From positions 5,270,001 through 5,334,000 of the forward strand of contig NZ_JARZAE010000004.1 in assembly GCF_029892095.1 (NCBI RefSeq): a stretch of DNA of 64,000 bases, read 5' to 3'. A model generated the notes under the pieces. The model was not told the DNA's origin and did not search any database. It saw only the letters and a program-made list of their open reading frames with translations. Position 1 is the stretch's first letter. Each line of letters begins with the position of its first letter. This document shows positions 32,551-40,294 of the stretch, one piece after another. The translations under genes and the position numbers were made by a program. Origin of the DNA: Kitasatospora sp. MAP12-44 (lineage in GTDB: Bacteria; Actinomycetota; Actinomycetes; Streptomycetales; Streptomycetaceae).

Positions 32551-33424
32551 TCGGGACCGAGGACCAGAACTCCACCAGCGCGGCCGCCGTCCGCGCCGGG
32601 CGCTCGGCGTTGGGGGAGTGGCCGGCGCCGTCCACCACGACGTACGGCGCGCCCAGCCGCTCGGCCGTGCGCGCCTGCTCATCGACCGGCCAGGCGTAGT
32701 CCCGCACGCCGGACATGGCCAGCTTGGGCAGCGAGGTCGCGGCCAGCTGCTCGGTGCGGTCGGGCTCGGAGAGCAGCCGCTCACCCATCGCCAGCAGCGC
32801 GGCGGGGATGTTGGCCAGCCAGCGGCGGTGCAGGAAGTCGACGACCTCGGGCGCGAGGGCTTCGGCCCGCTCGCCGTCCTCGGCCGCGTCCATCGACTGC
32901 ATGACCTGCCAGATGGACTCCAGGTCCATCGAGCCCAGCGCGTCCATCAGCAGCTTGGTCCTGGCGGCCTCGGCGGGGTCGATCGGGCCGGGGCCGGTGG
33001 AGAGCATCGTGAGCGAGGCCCACGGCATCGCGGGCGCCGCGGCGAGCACCGCCTCGCGCACCACGAAACCCCCGAAGGAGTGCCCGAGCAGGTGCACCGG
33101 GCCGCCGTCGGCGGCCAGCACGGCGGTCAACTCCCGGATGTCGCGGCCGAGCTCGGCGAGCGCGTAGCTGCCCTGGTCGGCCGGGCCGCCGGTCTCGTAC
33201 TGGCCGCGCTGGTCCACCGCCGCCACCCGGAACCCGGCGGCCGCCAGCGGCTCCAGCAGGGCGATGAAGTCCTCCTTGCTGCCGGTGAAGCCGGGGACCA
33301 GCAGCGCGGTGCCGCGCTTCGGCGCGGTGGGCTCGGCGAGCAGGGTGGCGAAGTCGCCGCGCGCCGTGGTCAGCCGGACGGCGCGGGCGCAGTCGGGGAG
33401 GTCGAGGAAGCGGGGCGTGCTCAT
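32543..33424 (-). CDS. Alpha/beta-hydrolase
   Basis: A 293-aa hydrolase: oxyanion segment LLVPGFTGSKEDF, DQRGQYETGG, nucleophile Ser in GHSFGGFVV, a cap domain (about 150-215) and the late His in VDGAGHSPNAERP. It is likely an esterase or lactonase; the substrate is unknown. The ATG at 33424 follows GAGGAGTTCCCCCCG. It lies downstream of the helicase gene on the same strand but is separated from it by a strong hairpin. Confidence 0.9.
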   Translation of the reverse strand: MSTPRFLDLPDCARAVRLTTARGDFATLLAEPTAPKRGTALLVPGFTGSKEDFIALLEPLAAAGFRVAAVDQRGQYETGGPADQGSYALAELGRDIRELTAVLAADGGPVHLLGHSFGGFVVREAVLAAAPAMPWASLTMLSTGPGPIDPAEAARTKLLMDALGSMDLESIWQVMQSMDAAEDGERAEALAPEVVDFLHRRWLANIPAALLAMGERLLSEPDRTEQLAATSLPKLAMSGVRDYAWPVDEQARTAERLGAPYVVVDGAGHSPNAERPARTAAALVEFWSSVPTL

Positions 33425-33480
33425 CGGGGGGAACTCCTCCGGGCTGGAACGTGGGGCCACCCCGAGCTTATGGGGCGACG

Positions 33481-33534
33481 CCCGAGGGCCGGCGCACCGC
33501 TGTCGCGGCGGGCCGGCCCTCGGGTGGTGCTGTG
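33481..33534 (-). terminator. Terminator of the DEAD-box helicase gene
   Basis: A perfect 13-bp stem (33481-33493 with 33522-33534) begins a few bases beyond the helicase stop at 33541. Confidence 0.75.
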
Positions 33535-33540
33535 CGGGCG

Positions 33541-36021
33541 TCAGCCGGCGGCCGGGGTCTCCTCGACCGTGGTGGCCGGGCGGCGCGCGCGGGTGCGGCG
33601 GCGCGGGGCCTCCTCGGCCTCGGCGGCCGGTGCCTCGGCGGCCACGGCCTCGACGGGCGCCTTGGCGGCGGCCTTCTTGGCGGTGGTCCTGCGGGCGGTC
33701 GCCTTCTTGACCGGCGCCTCGGCTGCGGGAGCGTCGGCTGCCACGGCCTCGACCGGCGCCTTGGCGGCGGTCTTCTTCGCGGCGGCCTTGCGCGTCCGGG
33801 TCACCTTGGCGGGCGCCTCTTCGGCGACGGCCTCGGCGACGACGTCCACGGGGGCCTCGACTGCGGCGGCGGCCTTCTTGGTGGTGCGCTTGGCGGCGGC
33901 CTTGCGGGGCTTGACGGGAGCCTCTTCGGCGACGACCTCGGCGACGACCTCCGCGATCACCTCCACGGGGGCCTCGACCGGTGCGGCGGCCTTCTTGGTG
34001 GTGCGCTTGGCCGCGGTCTTGCGGGGCTTGGTGGCGGCCGGCTCGGCTACCACCACGGCTTCTGCGACGACCTCGACCGGCGCGACGGCCTTGACCACAG
34101 GGGCCTTGACCACGGGGGTCTCGACCACCGCGGCGGGTGCCTGGGGCGTGTCGTAGTCCTCGGTGATCGCCCGGATCTTGCGCGGGGCACGCTGGACGGG
34201 CTTGCGCTGCGTGGTCACCGGGCCGGCGGCGGCCGGAGCCGTCGCCTGGGCCGGCAGCACGGCAGCCTGAGTCGGGGCCGGGGCCGGGGCCGGGGCCTGC
34301 GCCGGAGCGGGCTCGGCAGCCGCGACCGGCTCGGCGAACACGGCGGCGACCGGAGCGGTGCCCTCGCCACCCGCACCGCCGCTGCGCGGCCGGCGCCGAC
34401 GACGGCGCGGTGCGCTCTCGCCCTCGCCGCCTGCCACCGGGGCCTCGGTCGGTCCGCCGGTCACCGAGGTGGCCGCGACCGCCGCGACGTCCGCGCCGGC
34501 GGAGCCGCCACGGGTGCGACGGCGCTCGCGCGGCGTCCGCGGCGCACGCTCCTCCGCGGCCGGCGTCTCGACCGCGTCGCCGCCCGCGCCACGCCGTCCG
34601 GTGGAGCGCTCGGCCCCGCCCCGGCCGCCGCGCGGACGGTCCCCGGCGCGCTCGCCGCCCCGGTCACTGCCCCGCTCACTGCCGCGGGCACCGCCGGAGC
34701 GCGAGCCGCGTCCGCCGGTCTCGCCGAGGTCCTCGACGGCCTCGGCGCCGAGGCCGGCCCGGGTCCGCTCGGAGCGCGGCAGCACGCCGGTCGTCCCGGG
34801 TGCGATCTTCAGCAACTCGTAGAGGTGCGCGGAGGTCGAGTAGGTCTCCTCCGGCTCGCCGAAGCCGAGCTCCAGCGCCTTGTTGATCAGCGCCCAGCGC
34901 GGGATGTCGTCCCAGTCGACCAGCGTCACGGCGGTGCCGGACGCGCCGGCCCGGCCGGTGCGGCCGATCCGGTGGAGGTAGGTCTTCTCGTCCTCGGGGC
35001 ACTGGTAGTTCATGACGTGCGTGACGCCCTCGACGTCGATGCCGCGGGCCGCGACGTCGGTGCAGACCAGCACGTCGACCTTGCCGGCGCGGAACGCCCG
35101 CAGCGCCTGCTCGCGCGCGCCCTGGCCGAGGTCGCCGTGCACCGCGCCGGCCGCGAAGCCGCGCTGGGTGAGCTGGTCGGAGACGTCGGCGGCGGTGCGC
35201 TTGGTGCGGCAGAAGATCATCGCCAGGCCGCGGCCCTCGGACTGCAGGATCCGCGAGACCATCTCCACCTTGTCGAGCGAGTGCGCCCGGAAGATGTGCT
35301 GGGTGACCGAGGCCACCGTGTGGCCGGTGTCGTCCGGGGCGGCGGCCCGGATGTGGGTCGGCTGGCTCATGTAGCGGCGGGCGAGGCTGATCACCTGGCC
35401 CGGCATGGTGGCCGAGAAGAGCAGGGTCTGCCGCTTGGCGGGCAGCATGGTGAGGATCTTCTCGACGTCGGGCAGGAAGCCCAGGTCGAGCATCTCGTCG
35501 GCCTCGTCGAGCACCAGGGCCTTGACCCGGGAGAGGTCGAGCTTCTTCTGCCCGGCCAGGTCCAGCAGGCGGCCGGGGGTTCCGACGACGATGTCGACGC
35601 CCTTCTTCAGCGCCTCGACCTGCGGCTCGTAGGCCCGACCGCCGTAGATCGCCAGCACGCGTACGTCGCGGACCTTGCCGGCGGTCTGCAGGTCGTTGGT
35701 GACCTGGGTGCAGAGCTCGCGGGTCGGGACGACGATCAGTGCCTGCGGGCTCTCGCAGAGCTGCGCCTCGGTGGCGCGCCCGGCGTCGATGTCGGCGCGG
35801 ACGACCACGCGCTCGATCAGCGGCAGGCCGAAGCCGAGGGTCTTGCCGGTGCCGGTCTTGGCCTGGCCGATGACGTCGTGGCCGGTCATCGCGACCGGGA
35901 GGGTCATCTCCTGGATCGGGAAGGGGTGGATGATGCCGACCGCTTCCAGCGCCTCGGCGGTCTCGGGCAGGATGCCGAGTTCGCGGAACGTGGTCTTCGT
36001 CGGTTCAGTCGTGGTGGACAG
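33541..36021 (-). CDS. DEAD-box RNA helicase with histone H1-like basic tail
   Basis: About 826 aa. Helicase core at residues 10-400: Q motif FRELGILPETAEAL with PFPIQ, AKTGTGKT, PTRELC, GTPGRLLD, DEAD in LVLDEADEMLD, SATM, CTDVAARGID and HRIGRTGRAG. An RGG/Arg-rich part follows (about 440-540), then about 200 residues of repeated KPRKTAAKRTTKKAAAPVEA-type units like histone H1 or HupS tails, suited to RNA/DNA binding. The frame has no ATG, GTG or TTG at the conserved N-terminus: CTG at 36021-36019, 6 nt after AGAGGC, fits best. It unwinds RNA structure and is probably cold or stress induced. Confidence 0.88.
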   Translation of the reverse strand: MSTTTEPTKTTFRELGILPETAEALEAVGIIHPFPIQEMTLPVAMTGHDVIGQAKTGTGKTLGFGLPLIERVVVRADIDAGRATEAQLCESPQALIVVPTRELCTQVTNDLQTAGKVRDVRVLAIYGGRAYEPQVEALKKGVDIVVGTPGRLLDLAGQKKLDLSRVKALVLDEADEMLDLGFLPDVEKILTMLPAKRQTLLFSATMPGQVISLARRYMSQPTHIRAAAPDDTGHTVASVTQHIFRAHSLDKVEMVSRILQSEGRGLAMIFCRTKRTAADVSDQLTQRGFAAGAVHGDLGQGAREQALRAFRAGKVDVLVCTDVAARGIDVEGVTHVMNYQCPEDEKTYLHRIGRTGRAGASGTAVTLVDWDDIPRWALINKALELGFGEPEETYSTSAHLYELLKIAPGTTGVLPRSERTRAGLGAEAVEDLGETGGRGSRSGGARGSERGSDRGGERAGDRPRGGRGGAERSTGRRGAGGDAVETPAAEERAPRTPRERRRTRGGSAGADVAAVAATSVTGGPTEAPVAGGEGESAPRRRRRRPRSGGAGGEGTAPVAAVFAEPVAAAEPAPAQAPAPAPAPTQAAVLPAQATAPAAAGPVTTQRKPVQRAPRKIRAITEDYDTPQAPAAVVETPVVKAPVVKAVAPVEVVAEAVVVAEPAATKPRKTAAKRTTKKAAAPVEAPVEVIAEVVAEVVAEEAPVKPRKAAAKRTTKKAAAAVEAPVDVVAEAVAEEAPAKVTRTRKAAAKKTAAKAPVEAVAADAPAAEAPVKKATARRTTAKKAAAKAPVEAVAAEAPAAEAEEAPRRRTRARRPATTVEETPAAG

Positions 36022-36122
36022 GGTGCTGCCTCTTCCATGTGGGCGGGCCGAGAGCGAGAGGACGGGCGGGCAGCCGCGCGGCCGCGCCCGGGCCGGGAAA
36101 GGGCCCTGGTCGCCAGCTGCGT

Positions 36123-36332
36123 GGTCGTGCACGACCGCGCCGGTCCCTGCGGCGTCCGGGAGGGCCGGCCCGAAAGGGCGGCGTCGTCCCGTGGCGTGGG
36201 GGAGATGTCCCGTGAGGGGTTCGGCGCGGGACCGGCGCCGAACGGCGCGGTCCGCGGCGGCCCTCGCTCGGCCACTGATGCGGTGCCTGGCTTGAGGTCC
36301 AAGCCAAGGTCGGAGCCGATCGGGTCTCCGAC
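36123..36332 (-). promoter_or_regulatory. Structured 5' leader of the helicase mRNA
   Basis: Hairpins: a perfect 14-bp palindrome GGTCGTGCACGACC; GTTCGGCGC/GCGCCGAAC with a 7-nt loop; TGGCTTG/CAAGCCA with a 5-nt loop; GTCGGAG/CTCCGAC with a 10-nt loop. Long folded leaders are known on cold-shock and DEAD-box helicase mRNAs in other bacteria; here the role is inferred. Confidence 0.45.
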
Positions 36333-36428
36333 CGGGCATCCGCGTACTGAGCGCCCGGGTTGCGCGCCGGAATCGTCCGGACGAACCGAACCCGCGCGGT
36401 CTGCGAACCGTGCGGGCACTACGGGCCT

Positions 36429-36444
36429 CTGTACCACTGTACAG
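36429..36444. promoter_or_regulatory. Palindrome CTGTAC-CACT-GTACAG
   Basis: A perfect 6-bp inverted repeat with a 4-bp centre between the divergent helicase and ferritin-like genes. It is a candidate operator for an unknown regulator. Confidence 0.35.
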
Positions 36445-36521
36445 TCAGCCGACCAGTCGAACACGTGACGCGTCTGAGTCGGGCCGTCGACTCGCCGTGG
36501 CGCGGTCTAGAGTGACGCTTC

Positions 36522-37253
36522 ATGGAGACTCATGGCGACGCCGGCAAGGTCGGTGCGATCGGCTCGATCGGCGACTGGACGACCTGCTCGGCCGACCCGG
36601 ACTACCGGGCCGCGGTGCTGGACCTGCTCGGCGCACTCGCGTACGGCGAACTGAGCGCCTTCGAGCGGCTGGCCGACGACGCCAAGTTCGCCCCGGGGCT
36701 GGCCGACAAGGCCGCGCTGGCCCGGATGGCCTCCGCCGAGTTCGCGCACTACCAGCTGCTGCACGACCGACTCGCCGAGATCGGCGCCGACCCGACCGCG
36801 TCGATGACCCCGTTCGTCGAGCCGTTGGAGTCCTTCCACCGGATGACCGCGCCGTCCGACTGGCTCGAGGGCCTGGTCAAGGCGTACGTCGGGGACTCGA
36901 TCGCCACCGACTTCTACCGCGAGGTTGCCGTCCGGCTGGACGACGACACCCGGGACCTGGTGCTGCGGGTGATGAGCGACACCGGCCACGCGCAGTTCGC
37001 GGTGGACAAGGTGCGCCAGGCGATCGTGGAGAACCCGCGGGTCGGCGGGCGCCTCGCGCTCTGGGGACGCCGGCTGATGGGTGAGGCGCTCAGCCAGGCC
37101 CAGCGGGTGGTGGCCGAGCGCGACGCGCTGTCGAACCTGCTGGTCGGCGGCGCCGAGATGGGCGGCTTCGATCTGGTCGAGGTCGGCAAGATGTTCAACC
37201 GGATCACCGAGGCGCACACCCGGCGGATGGGCGCGCTGGGCCTGGCCTCCTAA
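36522..37253 (+). CDS. Ferritin-like fold protein
   Basis: A 243-aa, largely helical protein. LLGALAYGELSAFERLADDA and ASAEFAHYQLLHDRLAEIGA supply the Glu and Glu-x2-His pattern of a di-iron four-helix bundle, repeated by AYVGDSIATDFYREV and MSDTGHAQFAVDKV. It belongs to the actinobacterial ferritin-like/MiaE-like group, with an oxidase or hydroxylase role possible but unproven. TAGAGT (36508-36513) stands 8 nt before the ATG and no ribosome-binding site is present. A 20-bp direct duplication spans its stop codon. Confidence 0.88.
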   Translation: METHGDAGKVGAIGSIGDWTTCSADPDYRAAVLDLLGALAYGELSAFERLADDAKFAPGLADKAALARMASAEFAHYQLLHDRLAEIGADPTASMTPFVEPLESFHRMTAPSDWLEGLVKAYVGDSIATDFYREVAVRLDDDTRDLVLRVMSDTGHAQFAVDKVRQAIVENPRVGGRLALWGRRLMGEALSQAQRVVAERDALSNLLVGGAEMGGFDLVEVGKMFNRITEAHTRRMGALGLAS

Positions 37254-37270
37254 GCCTGGGCCTGGCCTCC
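37236..37270. repeat. 15-bp direct repeat across the stop codon
   Basis: CTGGGCCTGGCCTCC occurs at 37236-37250 and 37256-37270, 20 bp apart, so the last codons of the ferritin-like gene are duplicated behind its stop. Confidence 0.85.
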
Positions 37271-37288
37271 CCTGGTCGTCCTCAGGTG

Positions 37289-37594
37289 TCAGGCGGCCCG
37301 GTGCCGGCGGCGGTGGCCGCGGTGGCTGCCGTGCCGGGCCGCCGCCAGGTCCGGCCGGGCCAGCACCGAGGTGAGCAGGCCGGTGAACAGGACGGTGAGC
37401 GCGATGCAGACCGCGGGCGTCACGCCGTTCAGCGTGTACCGGGTGACCGTGCCGCTGAGCAGGGCGGACACCAGCGCGGTGCCGATTGTCAGACCGCGCG
37501 CCATCGGGAAGTACTCGGGCAGCACGGCGAGCACGCCGAAGCCGGCGAGCAGCCCGATCAGGGCGAAGACGAGCGCTGCGACGGGCAAGGGCAC
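37289..37594 (-). CDS. Small membrane protein
   Basis: A 101-aa protein with three hydrophobic segments (VAALVFALIGLLAGFGVLAV, GLTIGTALVSALLSG, AVCIALTVLFTGLLTSVLA) and a His/Arg-rich tail ending HGSHRGHRRRHRAA. The GTG at 37594 follows GGGAGGCCGGCC and fits better than an upstream ATG. No family is recognised. The basic His-rich tail could bind metal or the membrane surface. Confidence 0.75.
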   Translation of the reverse strand: MPLPVAALVFALIGLLAGFGVLAVLPEYFPMARGLTIGTALVSALLSGTVTRYTLNGVTPAVCIALTVLFTGLLTSVLARPDLAAARHGSHRGHRRRHRAA

Positions 37595-37674
37595 GGCCGG
37601 CCTCCCGAACTTGAGTCCACGCGATCCGCTGTGGCCACTGCATACCCGCGCGGCGCCGGCTCTACGCCTGGACA

Positions 37675-37716
37675 TGGCGATGCCCACCGCTCCCGGGGGA
37701 ACGGTGGGCATCGCCA
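37675..37716 (-). terminator. Terminator of the DUF3107 gene
   Basis: A perfect 15-bp stem (37675-37689 with 37702-37716) and 12-nt loop begins 6 bp beyond the minus-strand stop. Confidence 0.85.
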
Positions 37717-37722
37717 GGCCTG

Positions 37723-37950
37723 TCAGATGGTGCCGAAGCCGACCTTGCGCTGGCTCGGCTCGCCGATCTCCACGTACGCCAGGCGCTCGGCCGGGACGAT
37801 GACGCGGCGGCCGTGCTCGTCGGTCAGCGAGAAGACCTTCGAGGTGCCCTCCAGTGCCTTGGCGACCGCACTCTCGACCTCATCGGCAGTCTGCGGGCTC
37901 TCGAGAACGATCTCTCGAGGCGCGTTCTGCACGCCGATCTTGACCTCCAC
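37723..37950 (-). CDS. DUF3107 protein
   Basis: A 75-aa protein starting MEVKIGVQNAPREIVLESPQ and ending AYVEIGEPSQRKVGFG, clearly the actinobacterial DUF3107 family. It is a small ubiquitin-like or ATP-binding-like alpha/beta protein of unknown function. The GTG follows GGAGGGACGGAAGCC. It lies downstream of a TetR gene on the same strand, a common arrangement in Streptomyces, and ends in a strong hairpin. Confidence 0.93.
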   Translation of the reverse strand: MEVKIGVQNAPREIVLESPQTADEVESAVAKALEGTSKVFSLTDEHGRRVIVPAERLAYVEIGEPSQRKVGFGTI

Positions 37951-38070
37951 GGCTTCCGTCCCTCCGGGTTGCAGCTATCCGTGCCCGGTACCCCTCACCT
38001 GGGAACAGGTGTTCGCGGCTACCGGGCCGTACGGCTTCACCATAGAGCAACGACCCGTCTCCGCGGCGGA

Positions 38071-38763
38071 TCAGTCGGTAGCCGGTGCCTGCCCCTGGTT
38101 GCCCTCGTGGGCCTCCTCCTGGCCCTGGGGCTGGTCCCCGGGGTGCATCGGGAAGCCCTTGAGGCCGCGCCAGGCAAGGCTGGCGACCAGCCGGACCGCC
38201 TCGTCGCGGGGGATATCGCTGCCCTGCGAGAGCCAGTAGCGGGCGGTGATCTGGGCCAGTCCGCAGACGCCCGCGGCCAGCAGCTTGGCCTCCGCCTCGG
38301 GCAGGTCGGTGTCCTCCGCGATCACCTTGCTGACCAGGGTGGCGCTCATGTCGGCGGCCCGCTCGACCCGCTCGCGCACGGCCGGCTCGTTGGTCAGGTC
38401 GGACTCGAAGACCAGCCGGAACGCGCCGGACTCACCGGTGACGTAGCGGAAGTACGCCTCCATGGTGGCGGCCACCCGCTGCTTGTTGTCCACGGTCGCG
38501 TCCAGCGCGGTCCGGGTGGCCTCGACCAGGGCGTCGCAGTGCTTGTCGAGCAGCGCGAGGTAGAGCTCCAGCTTCCCGGGGAAGTGCTGGTAGAGCACCG
38601 GCTTGCTGACCCCGGCGCGCTCGGCGATGTCGTCCATCGCGGCGGCGTGGTAGCCCTGCGCGACGAACACCTCCTGCGCGGCTCCGAGCAGCTGCTCACG
38701 GCGGGCGCTGCGGGGCAGACGGGCGCCGCGTGGGCGGTCCTGCGCCTCCTGGATGGCCGTCAC
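38071..38763 (-). CDS. TetR family transcriptional regulator
   Basis: A 230-aa regulator. The N-terminal HTH spans about residues 18-65: REQLLGAAQEVFVAQGYHAA, then MDDIAERAGVSKPVLYQHFP. The C-terminal ligand domain contains FESDLTNEPAVRERVERAAD and GLAQITARYWLSQG, a form seen in fatty-acid or acyl-CoA-responsive TetR proteins. GTGAGGAGCGCC precedes the GTG at 38763, which is preferred to the GTG at 38775. The Gln/Glu/Gly-rich tail is variable. It may control itself through the palindrome at 38871 and perhaps the divergent hydrolase. Confidence 0.9.
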   Translation of the reverse strand: MTAIQEAQDRPRGARLPRSARREQLLGAAQEVFVAQGYHAAAMDDIAERAGVSKPVLYQHFPGKLELYLALLDKHCDALVEATRTALDATVDNKQRVAATMEAYFRYVTGESGAFRLVFESDLTNEPAVRERVERAADMSATLVSKVIAEDTDLPEAEAKLLAAGVCGLAQITARYWLSQGSDIPRDEAVRLVASLAWRGLKGFPMHPGDQPQGQEEAHEGNQGQAPATD

Positions 38764-38859
38764 GGCGCTCCTCACTTCACGGTCGGCTGCACGGGGGCCC
38801 CGGCCGGTGTCCGGTCGGCGTCCCGAGGGCGGGACCGTGCATGGGCTGGCAAGGGGACT

Positions 38860-38881
38860 GAGTCTACTTTCGGGTAACCCG
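38860..38881 (-). promoter_or_regulatory. Promoter and candidate operator of the TetR gene
   Basis: A perfect CGGGT-A-ACCCG palindrome (38871-38881) lies 5 bp upstream of a minus-strand TAGACT -10 box (38865-38860), the position expected for an autorepressor site. Symmetry and place are the only evidence. Confidence 0.4.
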
Positions 38882-38987
38882 GTCTGTGCCCTGCCGGGCT
38901 GAGAAAAAGCGCAGCTCGGGTTGTCGGGTGCTCACAATACGGCGCGCGGCCCGTCGGGGCGCCAGAGTCTCATTACCATCATCTCCC

Positions 38988-39992
38988 ATGAGCACTGAGC
39001 AGCAGCAGGAGGCCGGGGCGGCGCAGGAGGCCGGGGCGGGTGCGGGTGCCGAGGGGCGTCCGGCCGGACGCTGGGGGACCCGCGCGGTCGAGGTGCCGGG
39101 TGCGGTGCTCTCGGTCACCGGTCCCACCGCCGAGCCCTCCGCCGGGCTGCCCGAGGCGCTCTTCGTGCACGGGCTCGGCGGCTCGTCCGACAACTGGACG
39201 GACCTGATGTCCGCGCTCGGCGGGGAGGTCCGCGGCGAGGCCCTCGACCTGCCCGGGTTCGGCTGGTCGGCGCCGCCGCTGGACGGCAATGTCTCGGTGT
39301 CCGGCCATGTCAGGGCGGTGATCGGCTACCTGGAGGCGAGCGGCCGGGGACCGGTGCACCTGGTCGGCAACTCGCTCGGCGGCGCGGTCGCGGTGCGGCT
39401 CACCGCCCTTCGCCCGGATCTGGTGCGCAGCCTGACGCTGATCTCGCCGGCCCTGCCCGAGCTGCCTCCGCAGCGCACCGCGCTGCCCACCGGGCTGCTG
39501 GCGGTGCCCGGGGCGACCCGGCTGATCCAGCGGATCCCGTCCGGGGGCCGCAGCGTCGAACAGGCCACCGATGGGCTGCTCGATCTGGTCTACGGCAACG
39601 CGGGGGCCATCCCGGCCGAGCGCCGGGAGCAGGCGGTGACCGAGTACCGGCGGCGGATGGCGCTGCCGTACGCGCTGCAGATGCTGGTCGGGTCGGCGCG
39701 CGGGATCGTCTCGGCGTACACCGAGCGCGGGGAGCAGGCGCTCTGGCGGCAGGCCGAGCGGGTCGAGGTGCCGGTGCTGCTGATCTACGGGCTGCGCGAC
39801 AAGCTGGTGTCCTACCGCTCGGCGGCGCGGGCCTGCGCGGCCTTCCGGGACGCCCGGCTGCTGGTGCTGCCGGAGTCCGGGCACGTGGCGATGATGGAGC
39901 ACCCGGAGCTGGTCGCGCGCTCGGTGCGGGCGTTCCTGCGCGAGGTGGCGGCCCGCGAGGTGCGGGGCGCGGCGGAGGGCTCCGACTTCTGA
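38988..39992 (+). CDS. Alpha/beta-hydrolase
   Basis: A 334-aa protein. After a Gln/Ala/Gly-rich start come LFVHGLGGSSDNWTDLMSAL, DLPGFGWSAPP, nucleophile Ser in GNSLGGAVAV, the Asp region LLIYGLRDKLVSY and His in PESGHVAMMEHPE. It resembles bromoperoxidase/acyltransferase-type hydrolases; the substrate is unknown. TACCAT (38974-38979) stands 8 nt before the ATG. It is divergent from the TetR gene. Confidence 0.9.
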   Translation: MSTEQQQEAGAAQEAGAGAGAEGRPAGRWGTRAVEVPGAVLSVTGPTAEPSAGLPEALFVHGLGGSSDNWTDLMSALGGEVRGEALDLPGFGWSAPPLDGNVSVSGHVRAVIGYLEASGRGPVHLVGNSLGGAVAVRLTALRPDLVRSLTLISPALPELPPQRTALPTGLLAVPGATRLIQRIPSGGRSVEQATDGLLDLVYGNAGAIPAERREQAVTEYRRRMALPYALQMLVGSARGIVSAYTERGEQALWRQAERVEVPVLLIYGLRDKLVSYRSAARACAAFRDARLLVLPESGHVAMMEHPELVARSVRAFLREVAAREVRGAAEGSDF

Positions 39993-40294
39993 CGCAAACG
40001 CCGGACGATTCCCGAAGTTACGGGGGTTCACTCGTTCAGGTGGCAGGCAGGCATGTGACCGATGGCGGCCCGGACAGGGCCCTACCTTCGTGATGTCGGA
40101 CCGAACAGATGTGGGGGCGCGACCGTGGGCGCCCGGGGGTGGGTATCAGGCGCGTCGGCCGGGGTGCGGGGGCGCCAGAGGGTTAGCGTGCGCGGTCCGC
40201 GGCTCGGCTGAGGCAGTCGCCCGCCGCGCACCACTGCTCAGGTTCGAGCTCCGTCATCGGGTCATCGTCCAGTCTTCTGCTTCTGGAGGTCGTC
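39993..40294. other. 302-bp spacer upstream of the glycosyltransferase gene
   Basis: No gene seen. A GGGTTAGCGTGCG stretch near 40180 contains a weak TAGCGT -10-like box, roughly 110 bp before the start codon. No convincing operator or terminator was found. Confidence 0.4.

Larger units (their letters stand above)
36022..36521. other. 500-bp spacer with the structured helicase leader
   Basis: No gene. The minus-strand leader of the helicase mRNA contains four clear hairpins (36123-36136, 36219-36243, 36288-36306, 36309-36332). The far end has a CTGTAC palindrome and the leaderless promoter of the ferritin-like gene. Confidence 0.6.

Noticed and set aside
36429..36444. SOS (LexA) box
   Set aside because: It fits the enterobacterial CTG-N10-CAG pattern, but actinobacterial LexA recognises GAAC-N4-GTTC. 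Kept only as an unassigned palindrome.
33451..36468. Plus-strand open frame of 1005 codons opposite the helicase
   Set aside because: It is a GC-driven shadow: Gly/Arg/Leu-rich, no motif, while the minus strand carries all helicase motifs.
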